Below, in pieces: positions 8,132 through 16,536 of a stretch of DNA of 64,000 nucleotides. Origin of the DNA: SZAS-103 sp038226665 (lineage in GTDB: Bacteria; Pseudomonadota; Gammaproteobacteria; Xanthomonadales; Xanthomonadaceae); the NCBI GenBank assembly GCA_038226665.1, contig JBBRQI010000010.1:31117-95116 (forward strand), read 5' to 3'. A model generated the notes under the pieces. That model was not told the DNA's origin. It searched no databases and was given only the letters and a program-made list of their open reading frames with translations. The translations under genes were made by a program, and so were the position numbers. Numbering within the stretch: position 1 is the stretch's first letter; the number at the start of each line of letters is the position of its first letter.

Positions 8132-9586
8132 TCAGCCATGCAGCGCAAATTCGTTCAGGAACGCCTGGATCGGACTGGAATCCAGTGTCCCCGGATGCCT
8201 GCTCAGCTGCAGGATCCGCTCGACCTGAGCCGCCGGGAGGTGCCCACGCAGCGCAGCCTCGAACTTGGCCAGAAGAACCGGAATCCCCTCGGCACGGCGC
8301 TTGCGGTGGCCGATCGGATAATCGACGGATATCAGATCGGTCGAGGTGCCGTCCTTGAAGAATACCTGCAGCGAATTGCCGATATATCGTTTGTCCGGGT
8401 CGAAATAATCCTTGGTGAACTGCGGGTTTTCCGTGACGGTCATCTTCGCGCGCAACGCATCGATGCGCGGGTCGGCGGCAACCGCATCGACATAATCGTC
8501 CGCAGTCAGTCGTCCGAAGATCAGCGGCACCGCGATCATGTACTGGAGGCAATGGTCGCGATCGGCGTAGTTGGACAGCGGCCCGGTCTTGTCGATGATG
8601 CGCACCCCGGCTTCCTGGGTGTGAATGACAATCCGTTCGATATCATCGATCCGATCCTTCACGTGCGCATGCAGCTGCATGGCGCACTCCACTGCAGTCT
8701 GGGCGTGGAACTCGGCCGGGTAGCTGATCTTGAACAACACGTTCTCGATCACGTAACTGCCGAATGGCCGCTCGAACGCGAAGGGCTTGCCGTTGAAGGC
8801 GACATCGTAGAAACCCCAGGTCTTCGCGCTGAGCACGCTCGGATAACCGGGTTCGCCGCGCACGGCGTTCAGCGCATGGGTCACCGCACGACGACACGCG
8901 TCGCCAGCTGCCCAGCTCTTGCGCGGCCCGGTGTTTGGAGCATGTCGATAGGTGCGCATCGCACCGTTGTCGGCCCAGCTATGCGACACTGCATTGACGA
9001 TCTGCTCGTGGGTGCCACCAAGCATTGCAGTAGCGACCGCCGTGGAAGCGAGGCGCACCAGAATCACATGATCCATGCCGACGCGGTTGAAACTGTTCAG
9101 CAGCGCATAGCAGCCCTGGATCTCGTGCGCCTTGATCGCCCAGCCGAGCACATCGCGCACAGTGATCTGCTTGCCGCCCTCGCGCTCTGCCTTGCGGCTG
9201 AGGTAGTCGGCGACGCCGAGGATTGCGCCGAGGTTATCGGACGGATGACCCCACTCTGCCGCCAGCCAGGTATCGTTGAAATCCAGCCAGCGCACCTGAA
9301 TGCCGATGTTGTATGCGGCCTGGACCGGATCTAGTTCGAAGTTCGTGCCCGGCACGCGCGCGCCGCCGGCGAGGGTCGCGCCCGGCACAATCGGTCCGAG
9401 ATGCTTGACGCAGGCCGGATGCTTCATCGCAAGCATCGCGCAGGCCAGCGAATCGAGCAGCATGTAGCGCGCGGTGTTCCAGGCTTCGTCGGAATCGATC
9501 GCGTAACCGGTGACGTAGTCGGCGATGTCCAGCATCGGCTGGTCAGGCTCGGGGCGTACGGCGGAGCGGATGTCGTGCTGGCTCAT
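8132..9586 (-). CDS. prpD: MmgE/PrpD family protein, probable 2-methylcitrate dehydratase
   Basis: A 484-residue protein of the MmgE/PrpD family at full length. It contains the family core near residues 95-125 (LDFNDTWLAAEWGHPSDN) with the conserved His and Asp residues, and the C-terminal SVDYPIGHRKRR region. PrpD dehydrates 2-methylcitrate to 2-methylaconitate in propionyl-CoA breakdown without needing an iron-sulfur cluster. prpC and prpB lie only about 4 kb further on, on the same strand, but are separated from it by fadH, a cell-wall hydrolase and a GST. Neither acnD nor prpF is in the window, consistent with a PrpD-type methylcitrate cycle. It is divergent from fadH with a 152-base shared control region. 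Confidence 0.88.
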   Translation of the reverse strand: MSQHDIRSAVRPEPDQPMLDIADYVTGYAIDSDEAWNTARYMLLDSLACAMLAMKHPACVKHLGPIVPGATLAGGARVPGTNFELDPVQAAYNIGIQVRWLDFNDTWLAAEWGHPSDNLGAILGVADYLSRKAEREGGKQITVRDVLGWAIKAHEIQGCYALLNSFNRVGMDHVILVRLASTAVATAMLGGTHEQIVNAVSHSWADNGAMRTYRHAPNTGPRKSWAAGDACRRAVTHALNAVRGEPGYPSVLSAKTWGFYDVAFNGKPFAFERPFGSYVIENVLFKISYPAEFHAQTAVECAMQLHAHVKDRIDDIERIVIHTQEAGVRIIDKTGPLSNYADRDHCLQYMIAVPLIFGRLTADDYVDAVAADPRIDALRAKMTVTENPQFTKDYFDPDKRYIGNSLQVFFKDGTSTDLISVDYPIGHRKRRAEGIPVLLAKFEAALRGHLPAAQVERILQLSRHPGTLDSSPIQAFLNEFALHG

Positions 9587-9738
9587 GGGTCTATTGGTCG
9601 CGTGACGGAGCAGTTGGTCATTTTGCCAGAACGCCCTGCTCGCGTCGCCAATGCATTACGCACGACGCATTCAATGGTTTGGCTTGTACGCTCGAATAAA
9701 TCCCGGCATGGTGCGCGCTGCCCACGCGTTAATGAATC

Positions 9739-11772
9739 ATGAGCCATGCCGCAATGACGACCGACTACCCGCATCTGTTCGCCCCGCTCGACCTCGGCTT
9801 CTGCACGCTGCCCAATCGCGTGCTGATGGGCTCGATGCATACCGGGTTGGAAGATCGCGCGTCGGATTTCCCGAAACTCGCCGCGTATTTTGCCGAACGC
9901 GCGCGCGGCGGCGTCGGCTTGATGGTCACCGGTGGCGTGTCGCCGACCATGCTCGGCTGGCTGAAGCCGTTCTCCGGCAAGCTCAACTGGCCGTGGGAAA
10001 TCCACAAGCACCGCATCGTGACGAAAGCCGTGCATGCAGACGGCGGACGCATCTGCCTGCAATTGCTGCATGCCGGTCGCTATGCGGGGCATCCGTTCGC
10101 GATCGCGCCGTCGAAGATCAAATCGCCGATCAGCCCGATCACGCCGCGTGCGTTGAGTGCGCGTGGTGTCGAGCGCCAGATCAACGCCTATGTAAATGCG
10201 GCGCGGCTCGCGCGCGATGCCGGTTACGACGGCGTCGAAATCATGGGTTCGGAAGGCTATCTGATCAACGAATTCCTAGCGCCGCGCACCAACCAGCGCA
10301 ACGATGCCTGGGGCGGCGATGCGACGAAGCGCATGCGCTTCGCAGTGGAAATCGTGCGTCGCGTGCGCGAAGCCTGCGGGCCGGATTTCATCCTCATCTA
10401 CCGGCTGTCGATGCTCGAACTCGTCGACGAAGGCTCGGACTGGAACGAAATCGTCGCGCAGGCCAAAGCCGTTGAAGCCGCCGGCGCGACCATCATCAAC
10501 ACCGGCATCGGCTGGCACGAAGCGCGCGTGCCGACCATCGCGACTTCGGTGCCGCGCGCGGCATTCGCCGGCGTGACCGCCCGGATGCGCCCGCATGTCG
10601 CACTGCCCTTGATCGCAACCAACCGCATCAACATGCCGGACGTGGCCGAACGCATTCTTGCATCCGGCGGCGCCGACATGGTCTCGATGGCGCGCCCGTT
10701 GCTCGCCGATCCGGATTGGGTGAACAAGGCGAAAACCGGCCGCGCGGCGGCGATCAACACCTGCATCGCCTGCAACCAGGCCTGCCTCGATCATGTATTC
10801 GTGGGGAAGAAAGCCAGTTGCCTGGTGAACCCGCGCGCATGCGCCGAGACCGAACTCAATTATGTGGCGACGAAGACACCGCGACGCATCGCCGTAATCG
10901 GCGCGGGTCCCGCCGGCCTTGCCTGCGCGACCGTGGCCGCACAACGAGGCCATCGCGTGACCTTGTTCGATGCGCACGACGCAATCGGCGGCCAGTTCAA
11001 TCTGGCGAAGAAGATTCCAGGCAAGGAAGAGTTCTACGAGACGCTGCGTTATTTCGGTCATCGACTTGCCGAAGAACGCGTGGATTTGCGTCTCGGTCGC
11101 GCCGCTTCGCCAACCGACCTCAACGACTTCGATGCCGTTGTACTTGCGACCGGCGTCGTGCCACGCGCTGCAAACTTTCCCGGCCATGATCACGCAAAGG
11201 TTTGCAGTTATCTCGACGTGCTGACCAGAGCCATCGTCCCGGGAGCACGCGTTGTGATCGTCGGCGCGGGCGGGATCGGTTTCGATGTCGCCGAATTCCT
11301 CGTGCAGGAAGGAGCATCGCCAAGCCTCGATCCGGCGCTCTGGATGGCCGAATGGGGCGTCGACCCCGAACAACACGTGCGCGGCGGACTGACGAAAGCA
11401 CGTCCGGAACCACCCGCCCGCGAGGTCTGGCTGCTGCAACGCAGTCCCGGCAAACCAGGCGCAAAACTCGGCAAGACCACCGGCTGGATCCACCGCGCCA
11501 CGCTCAAGGCCAAGGGCGTGAAGATGTTGAGTGGCGTGGAATACATGGGCATGGACAACTCCGGCTTCCGCGTGAAAATCGACGGCACCGAGCAGCTGCT
11601 GCCTGTCGATCATGTCGTCGTATGCGCCGGACAGGAGTCGTTGCGTGACCTGCTGCAGCCGCTGCGCGATGCCGGCCGCGAGGTGCATGTGATCGGCGGC
11701 GCGGATCTCGCCACCGAACTCGACGCGAAACGCGCGATCGACCAGGGCAGCCGGCTCGCAGCAGCGCTGTAG
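9739..11772 (+). CDS. fadH: NADPH-dependent 2,4-dienoyl-CoA reductase
   Basis: A 677-residue three-cofactor enzyme. Residues 10-335 are an old-yellow-enzyme FMN barrel. The cysteines C342, C345, C349 and C361 reproduce the 4Fe-4S spacing of E. coli FadH. An FAD-binding GAGPAGLA lies at 388-395, followed by an NAD(P)-binding Rossmann segment (VIVGAGGIGFD). It reduces 2,4-dienoyl-CoA to trans-3-enoyl-CoA during beta-oxidation of polyunsaturated fatty acids. A delta3,delta2-enoyl-CoA isomerase-like gene at 33198 could handle its product. A second possible ATG lies five codons downstream; the first was kept. Confidence 0.93.
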   Translation: MSHAAMTTDYPHLFAPLDLGFCTLPNRVLMGSMHTGLEDRASDFPKLAAYFAERARGGVGLMVTGGVSPTMLGWLKPFSGKLNWPWEIHKHRIVTKAVHADGGRICLQLLHAGRYAGHPFAIAPSKIKSPISPITPRALSARGVERQINAYVNAARLARDAGYDGVEIMGSEGYLINEFLAPRTNQRNDAWGGDATKRMRFAVEIVRRVREACGPDFILIYRLSMLELVDEGSDWNEIVAQAKAVEAAGATIINTGIGWHEARVPTIATSVPRAAFAGVTARMRPHVALPLIATNRINMPDVAERILASGGADMVSMARPLLADPDWVNKAKTGRAAAINTCIACNQACLDHVFVGKKASCLVNPRACAETELNYVATKTPRRIAVIGAGPAGLACATVAAQRGHRVTLFDAHDAIGGQFNLAKKIPGKEEFYETLRYFGHRLAEERVDLRLGRAASPTDLNDFDAVVLATGVVPRAANFPGHDHAKVCSYLDVLTRAIVPGARVVIVGAGGIGFDVAEFLVQEGASPSLDPALWMAEWGVDPEQHVRGGLTKARPEPPAREVWLLQRSPGKPGAKLGKTTGWIHRATLKAKGVKMLSGVEYMGMDNSGFRVKIDGTEQLLPVDHVVVCAGQESLRDLLQPLRDAGREVHVIGGADLATELDAKRAIDQGSRLAAAL

Positions 11773-12086
11773 ATTCGTGGACCGCGTCACGAAACAGAAA
11801 TTCCCAATCCAATCAAACACTTTCCTAACATCGTGTTCAGCCAACGCACGCTGAACCGTGTTACTGTCCGCCTCCCGCGCTACCAGAGCACCTGCTACCA
11901 CAGCACGGAACCGCAGCATCGGGAGAGGAAAGCTGCGAGCAGGCAGGGACGGAGATGGGGCTCAACCGAACCACGCCTCCGACCATGAAACACATGTCCC
12001 CATGACGCCACACCGCAGCAGCCATCCCGCGTATTTGTTTGCAGTAACGGGATGGTCAACGGCCAACGGAGCAAGGAACCACCGCG
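11773..12086. other. Gene-free interval with a short inverted repeat
   Basis: About 314 bases with no supportable gene. The only structure noticed is an exact 7-bp inverted repeat, GTTCAGC at 11835-11841 and GCTGAAC at 11850-11856, with an 8-base spacer and no following T-run. It could be an operator or a weak transcript hairpin for the downstream cell-wall hydrolase. Confidence 0.4.
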
Positions 12087-12566
12087 ATGAAGCTGGCATT
12101 GATCCTGTGGATGGCGCACGTGTTGCCCCACCAAGCCGCCGACCCGATGTGTCTGGCGACGACCGTTTATCTCGAAGCGCGCGGCCAGCCGGAAATCGGC
12201 CAGCGCGCGATCGCCGAAGTCGCATTGCGTCGTCGCGACAGCGGCACGTGGGGACGTTCTGTTTGCGCGGTCGTGACGGCGCCGGGCCAGTTCGCGTTGA
12301 CCACGCTTGATCCCTCCAATCGTCTTGCAGACATGGGCGCTTTTTACACCGCGCTGCGGATCGCGATCGCCACCCAACGCGACTGGGCCAAACCTTCCGG
12401 TCAACGCCATGAAATCGTCCCCGGTGCCAGCTATTTTGCGTCGAGCGCAGTGGATCATCCCGCGTGGCCGAACAGTCGACTGGTCGCGTCGATAGGCGAT
12501 CAGAATTTCTACCGGATGGGCCGCAGCGCGGCCGGCCGTATCGTCAGCGGCCATCTCGCACCGTAA
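12087..12566 (+). CDS. SleB-type cell wall hydrolase
   Basis: A 159-residue protein of the Hydrolase_2 (SleB-like) family. It contains the typical MCLATTVYLEARGQ motif near residues 21-34, whose glutamate is the expected catalytic acid. The pattern SVCAVVTAPGQFA and the later QRHEIVPGASYFA complete the domain. A short hydrophobic N-terminus (about 16 residues) may direct export, although it is weak. Family members cleave peptidoglycan as lytic or amidase-type hydrolases during wall remodelling. An AAGGA ribosome-binding site precedes the ATG. It lies alone between fadH and the GST gene. Confidence 0.85.
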   Translation: MKLALILWMAHVLPHQAADPMCLATTVYLEARGQPEIGQRAIAEVALRRRDSGTWGRSVCAVVTAPGQFALTTLDPSNRLADMGAFYTALRIAIATQRDWAKPSGQRHEIVPGASYFASSAVDHPAWPNSRLVASIGDQNFYRMGRSAAGRIVSGHLAP

Positions 12567-12647
12567 GACGCTGCGTCCCATCGGTGCGGTTTGCGTCGCG
12601 CAAATGCGACCCCATCACTGGAACTCCCCACAACGGAGTTCCGCCGC

Positions 12648-13259
12648 ATGAAGCTTTACACGATGCCAGGTGCCTGCTCACTGTCCGACCATATCGCGCT
12701 CGAATGGATCGGCAAACCGTTCGAGGTCAAGGTACTCACCCATGCCGAAGCGAAGCAACCCGAATACCTGAAGATCAATCCGGCCGGCGCCGTGCCCGCG
12801 CTCGTCGATGGCGACATGGCACTGACCCAGAACGCGGCAATCCTGAATTACCTCGCCGACCTCAATCCTGAAAGCCATCTCGGCGGAGACGGTTCGCCGA
12901 AGAGCCGCGCCGAGGTGAATCGCTGGCTGTCGTTCCTCAATGCCGACGTGCACACCGCATTCCATCCCCTGTTCGGTTCGACCGCGTTCCTCGAAGACGC
13001 CGCGACCATCGACAAGACCAAGGACGCCGCGAAAAAGAAACTGCGCGGGCTGTTCGAGCGCGCCGACAAGCAACTCGAAGGGAAAGACTGGTTGACTGGC
13101 ACGCGTTCTATCGCCGATCCCTACCTGTTCGTCACCCTGCAATGGGCGAAGAAACTGGGCCTCGACCTGAGCGACCTCAAGAATCTTTCCGCATTCGACC
13201 AGCGCGTGGCCGCCGATGCCGGCGTGCAACGCGCACTGCGCACCGAAGGGTTGATCTGA
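12648..13259 (+). CDS. Glutathione S-transferase (beta class)
   Basis: A 203-residue GST with an N-terminal thioredoxin-like domain starting MKLYTMPGACSLSDH. Cys10 is the catalytic/mixed-disulfide cysteine typical of the beta class (E. coli GstA). The glutathione-binding segment with cis-proline is INPAGAVPALV near 44-54, followed by TQNAAILNYLAD. Residues 85-203 form the helical domain. The ATG at 12648 follows a GGAG sequence; the 19-residue upstream extension was dropped. It is followed by a strong terminator, so it is probably transcribed alone. A cytosolic detoxification role is expected. Confidence 0.92.
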   Translation: MKLYTMPGACSLSDHIALEWIGKPFEVKVLTHAEAKQPEYLKINPAGAVPALVDGDMALTQNAAILNYLADLNPESHLGGDGSPKSRAEVNRWLSFLNADVHTAFHPLFGSTAFLEDAATIDKTKDAAKKKLRGLFERADKQLEGKDWLTGTRSIADPYLFVTLQWAKKLGLDLSDLKNLSAFDQRVAADAGVQRALRTEGLI

Positions 13260-13286
13260 CGCATCGTTGCTGAATCTTGTGAATGA

Positions 13287-13314
13287 AAAGCCGCGCATTG
13301 CGCGGCTTTTTTTA
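13287..13314 (+). terminator. Rho-independent terminator after the GST gene
   Basis: AAAGCCGCGC, a 3-base loop, then GCGCGGCTTT followed by further T residues. The stem is perfect and begins 27 bases after the GST stop. The A-run on its left could also stop transcripts from the convergent prpC gene. Confidence 0.9.
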
Positions 13315-13355
13315 TGGCGCGAACGCCTTCCTGAACATCGTTCACTTCTTCCGCG

Positions 13356-14507
13356 TCACCGTTTTTCTAGTGGCACAAATTTCAAATCCTCCGGCCCCGT
13401 GTAGTTCGCACTCGGGCGGATGATCTTGCCGTCGATGCGCTGTTCGATCACGTGCGCGCTCCAGCCCGACGTGCGCGAGATCACGAACAACGGCGTGAAC
13501 ATCGCGGTCGGCACGCCCATCATGTGGTAGCTGACCGCGCTGAACCAGTCGAGGTTCGGGAACATCTTCTTGATATCCCACAACGTGGATTCGAGACGTT
13601 TGGCGATGTCGAACATCTTCATGTTGTGCTGCGACGCGGAGAGTTCGCGCGCGACTTCCTTGATGACCTTGTTGCGTGGATCGCCGATCGTATACACCGG
13701 ATGGCCGAATCCGATCACGACCTCCTTGCGTTCGACGCGCGCGCGGATGTCGGCCTCGGCCTCGTCCGGCGTTTCGTAACGCTTCTGGATCTCGAACGCG
13801 GCCTCATTAGCGCCGCCATGCTTGGGTCCGCGCAACGCGCCGATTGCGCCGGTGATCGCCGAGTGCATGTCGCTGCCGGTGCCGGCGATCACGCGCGCGG
13901 CGAACGTCGATGCGTTGAACTCGTGCTCGGCGTAGAGGATCAGCGAGGTGTGCATCGCACGCACCCACAACTCGCTCGGCTTCTTGCCGTGCAGCAAGTG
14001 CAGAAAATGGCCGCCGATCGAGTCGTCGTCGGTCTCGACGTCGATGCGCTTGCCGTTGACGGCGAAGTGATACCAGTACAACAGGATCGAACCGAGCGAC
14101 GCCATCAAGCGATCGGCGATATCGCGCGCTCCCGGATGATTGTGATCGTCCTTTTCAGGCAGCGCGCAGCCGAGTGCGGAGACTGCCGTGCGCATCACGT
14201 CCATCGGATGCGCCGATGCGGGCAACTGCTCCAGCACGGCTTTCAGCGATGCAGGAATGCCGCGCAGCGACTTCATCGTCGCCTTGTACGCGGCAAGTTC
14301 CGCGCGATTCGGAAGCTTGCCGTGCACAAGCAGGTGCGCGATTTCCTCGAATTCGCTGGTGGTCGCGAAATCGAGGATATCGTAGCCACGGTAGTGCAGA
14401 TCGTTGCCGGTGCGGCCGACCGTGCACAGGGTGGTGTTGCCGGCGGTGACACCGGAAAGGGCGACGGACTTCTTTGGCTTGGGAAGAATGCTGGCTGGTT
14501 CGGTCAT
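13356..14507 (-). CDS. prpC: 2-methylcitrate synthase
   Basis: A 383-residue citrate-synthase-fold enzyme that condenses propionyl-CoA with oxaloacetate. The N-terminus (SVALSGVTAGNTTLCTVG) and RGYDILDFA segment are characteristic of PrpC rather than GltA. The central GFGHPVYTIGDPR block contains the catalytic histidine region, and the C-terminal IRPSANYTGPEDLKF is also PrpC-like. The ATG at 14507 has an AGGAA ribosome-binding site. The gap from the prpB stop is 17 bases, so prpB-prpC are co-transcribed. No regulator such as PrpR is present in the window. Confidence 0.93.
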   Translation of the reverse strand: MTEPASILPKPKKSVALSGVTAGNTTLCTVGRTGNDLHYRGYDILDFATTSEFEEIAHLLVHGKLPNRAELAAYKATMKSLRGIPASLKAVLEQLPASAHPMDVMRTAVSALGCALPEKDDHNHPGARDIADRLMASLGSILLYWYHFAVNGKRIDVETDDDSIGGHFLHLLHGKKPSELWVRAMHTSLILYAEHEFNASTFAARVIAGTGSDMHSAITGAIGALRGPKHGGANEAAFEIQKRYETPDEAEADIRARVERKEVVIGFGHPVYTIGDPRNKVIKEVARELSASQHNMKMFDIAKRLESTLWDIKKMFPNLDWFSAVSYHMMGVPTAMFTPLFVISRTSGWSAHVIEQRIDGKIIRPSANYTGPEDLKFVPLEKR

Positions 14508-14524
14508 GCTGGATTCCTGGAATA

Positions 14525-15412
14525 TCAATCGGGCTTGTTCGCGGCGAACAATGCGTCGAGCTTGTTTTCGTAATTGTGGTAGCCGAGGAAGTCGTACAGC
14601 GCGTCGCGCGTCTGCAAGGTGTCGATGATGTTCTTCTGCGTCCCTTCGCGGCGTACCGTCTCGTAGAAATTCAGCGCGGCCTTGTTCATCGCGCGGTACG
14701 CGCCGCAGCAGTACAGAGCGATGTCCACGCCCGCTTCGCGCAGCTCGTCGGTGGTGAAGAACGGGGTGGATCCGAATTCGGTGAGGTTCGCGAGGATCGG
14801 CACCTTCACTGCGGCCTTGAACTTGCGGTAGTCATCGAGCGTGCGCATCGCTTCCGGAAAGATCATGTCCGCGCCCGCCGCGACATAGGCGCACGCGCGT
14901 TCGATGGCGGAGTCGATGCCTTCGACAGCCGCCGCATCGGTGCGCGCCATGATCACGAAGCTTTCGTCGGTGCGCGCATCCACCGCAGACTTGACGCGAT
15001 CGACCATTTCATTGAGCGGCACCACTTCCTTGCCGGGCCGATGGCCACAACGTTTCTGTCCGACCTGGTCTTCCATGTGCACCGCCGCGACGCCGACGTT
15101 GATGAAGGACTTGATCGTGCGTCCGATGTTGAAAGCCCCTCCCCAGCCGGTGTCGATGTCCACCAGCAACGGCATCTGCGTCGCATCGACGATGCGCCGC
15201 GCGTCGGTCAGCACATCTTCCATCGTGCTGATGCCGAGATCGGGCACGCCGAGCGAATTCGCCGCCACGCCGCCACCGGACAGATACAGCGCCTTGTAGC
15301 CGACGCGTTTCGCCATCAATCCCGCGTACGCCGTGATCGCACCCATCACCTGCAATGGCGATTCGACTGCGAGCGCCGCACGAAATTCAGAACCCGATGA
15401 TGCTTTGCTCAT
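14525..15412 (-). CDS. prpB: 2-methylisocitrate lyase
   Basis: A 295-residue member of the isocitrate lyase/PEP mutase superfamily. It has the substrate-loop signature QKRCGHRPGKE (canonical KKCGH in the family), the metal-binding DIDTGWG segment near residue 85 and an IMARTDAAAVEG strand. It cleaves 2-methylisocitrate into succinate and pyruvate, the last step of the methylcitrate cycle. It lies directly upstream of prpC on the same strand and 22 bases downstream of mdh. That gives an mdh-prpB-prpC order which couples oxaloacetate supply to propionate disposal. Confidence 0.94.
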   Translation of the reverse strand: MSKASSGSEFRAALAVESPLQVMGAITAYAGLMAKRVGYKALYLSGGGVAANSLGVPDLGISTMEDVLTDARRIVDATQMPLLVDIDTGWGGAFNIGRTIKSFINVGVAAVHMEDQVGQKRCGHRPGKEVVPLNEMVDRVKSAVDARTDESFVIMARTDAAAVEGIDSAIERACAYVAAGADMIFPEAMRTLDDYRKFKAAVKVPILANLTEFGSTPFFTTDELREAGVDIALYCCGAYRAMNKAALNFYETVRREGTQKNIIDTLQTRDALYDFLGYHNYENKLDALFAANKPD

Positions 15413-15434
15413 GCGAACGTCGTCTCGTCAGAAA

Positions 15435-16421
15435 TCAATGTTTCGCAAACAGATGCTCGACGCCAGCGCGCTCTTCACGCAACTCCTTCTCCGTCGCATC
15501 CATGCGCGCACGCGAGAAGTCGTTGATCGCGAGGCCCTGCACGATTTCGTACACGCCGTTCTTGCACACGCACGGGTAACCGTAGATCACGCCGGGCGCG
15601 ATGCCGTAGCTGCCGTCGGACGGAATGCCCATCGATACCCAATCGCCATCAAAGCTGCCCAGCGCCCACGAACGCATGTGGTCGATGGCTGCCGATGCGG
15701 CCGATGCGGCCGACGATGCGCCGCGCGCCTTGATGATTGCCGCGCCGCGCTGCTGTACGGTCGGAATGAAGGTGCCTTCGTACCATGCCTTGTCGATCTG
15801 GCCCATTGCATCGGCGCCCTTGACGATCGCGTGGTGCAGGTCGGGATATTGCGTCGAGCTATGGTTGCCCCAGATCGTGACGCGCTTGATGTCGGTGTTG
15901 AGCGCGCCGGTTTTTTCGGCGAGCTGCGAGATCGCGCGGTTGTGGTCGAGGCGAACCATCGCGGTGAAGCAGCGCGGATCGAGATCGGGGGCGTTCTGCT
16001 GGGCAATCAGCGCATTCGTGTTGGCCGGGTTGCCGACCACAAGCACGCGGATGTTGCGGCTCGCGTGCGCATTCATCACCCTGCCCTGTGGCCCGAAGAT
16101 CGCGCCGTTCGCCTCGAGCAGGTCCTTGCGCTCCATGCCCGGTCCGCGCGGACGCGCGCCGACCAATAACGCGTAGTCAGCGTCCTTGAACGCGATATTC
16201 GGATCATCGGTCGCGACCACGCCATGCAGCGTCGGAAACGCGCAATCGTTGAGTTCCATCACCACGCCCTGCAACGCCGGCAACGCGGGCGTGACTTCGA
16301 GCAATTGCAGGATCACCGGCTGGTCGGCGCCAAGCATGTCGCCGGCGGCGATGCGGAACAACAGTGCATAGCCGATCTGGCCTGCGGCGCCGGTGACGGC
16401 TACACGGACGGGGGTCTTCAT
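15435..16421 (-). CDS. mdh: Malate dehydrogenase
   Basis: A 328-residue NAD-dependent malate dehydrogenase of the type common in beta/gamma-proteobacteria. It shows the nucleotide-binding VTGAAGQIGYALLFRI, the substrate loop VGARPRGPGMERKDLL, the VVGNPANTN strand and IWGNHSSTQYPD with the catalytic histidine. The Ala/Ser-rich stretch ARGASSAASAASAAIDH arises from short GC-rich tandem codons near 15690-15720 and is normal for this subfamily. The enzyme interconverts malate and oxaloacetate. It sits upstream of prpB and prpC, where the oxaloacetate it makes is a substrate of PrpC. Confidence 0.95.
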   Translation of the reverse strand: MKTPVRVAVTGAAGQIGYALLFRIAAGDMLGADQPVILQLLEVTPALPALQGVVMELNDCAFPTLHGVVATDDPNIAFKDADYALLVGARPRGPGMERKDLLEANGAIFGPQGRVMNAHASRNIRVLVVGNPANTNALIAQQNAPDLDPRCFTAMVRLDHNRAISQLAEKTGALNTDIKRVTIWGNHSSTQYPDLHHAIVKGADAMGQIDKAWYEGTFIPTVQQRGAAIIKARGASSAASAASAAIDHMRSWALGSFDGDWVSMGIPSDGSYGIAPGVIYGYPCVCKNGVYEIVQGLAINDFSRARMDATEKELREERAGVEHLFAKH

Positions 16422-16451
16422 GGTTTAACTCCGGAATCAGTTGGTGGCGGA

Positions 16452-16480
16452 ACGTGGTTCGACAGGCTCACCACGAACGG
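16452..16480. repeat. REP-like imperfect palindrome between mdh and the aminotransferase gene
   Basis: The sequence around GTTCGACAGGCTCACCACG forms a small hairpin (GTTCG paired with CGAAC) and resembles a repetitive extragenic palindrome type scattered through many proteobacterial genomes. It lies in a 115-base gap. Only one copy is in this window, so the assignment rests on recognition. Confidence 0.6.
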
Positions 16481-16536
16481 TTTGATATTGCAGGGTGGGT
16501 TAGATCATTGCGCGTCTAACTCATCCGGTGAAAGGA

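Noticed and set aside
15690..15725. Short tandem repeat as a possible mobile or regulatory repeat
   Set aside because: It encodes the Ala/Ser-rich loop common in this malate dehydrogenase subfamily.
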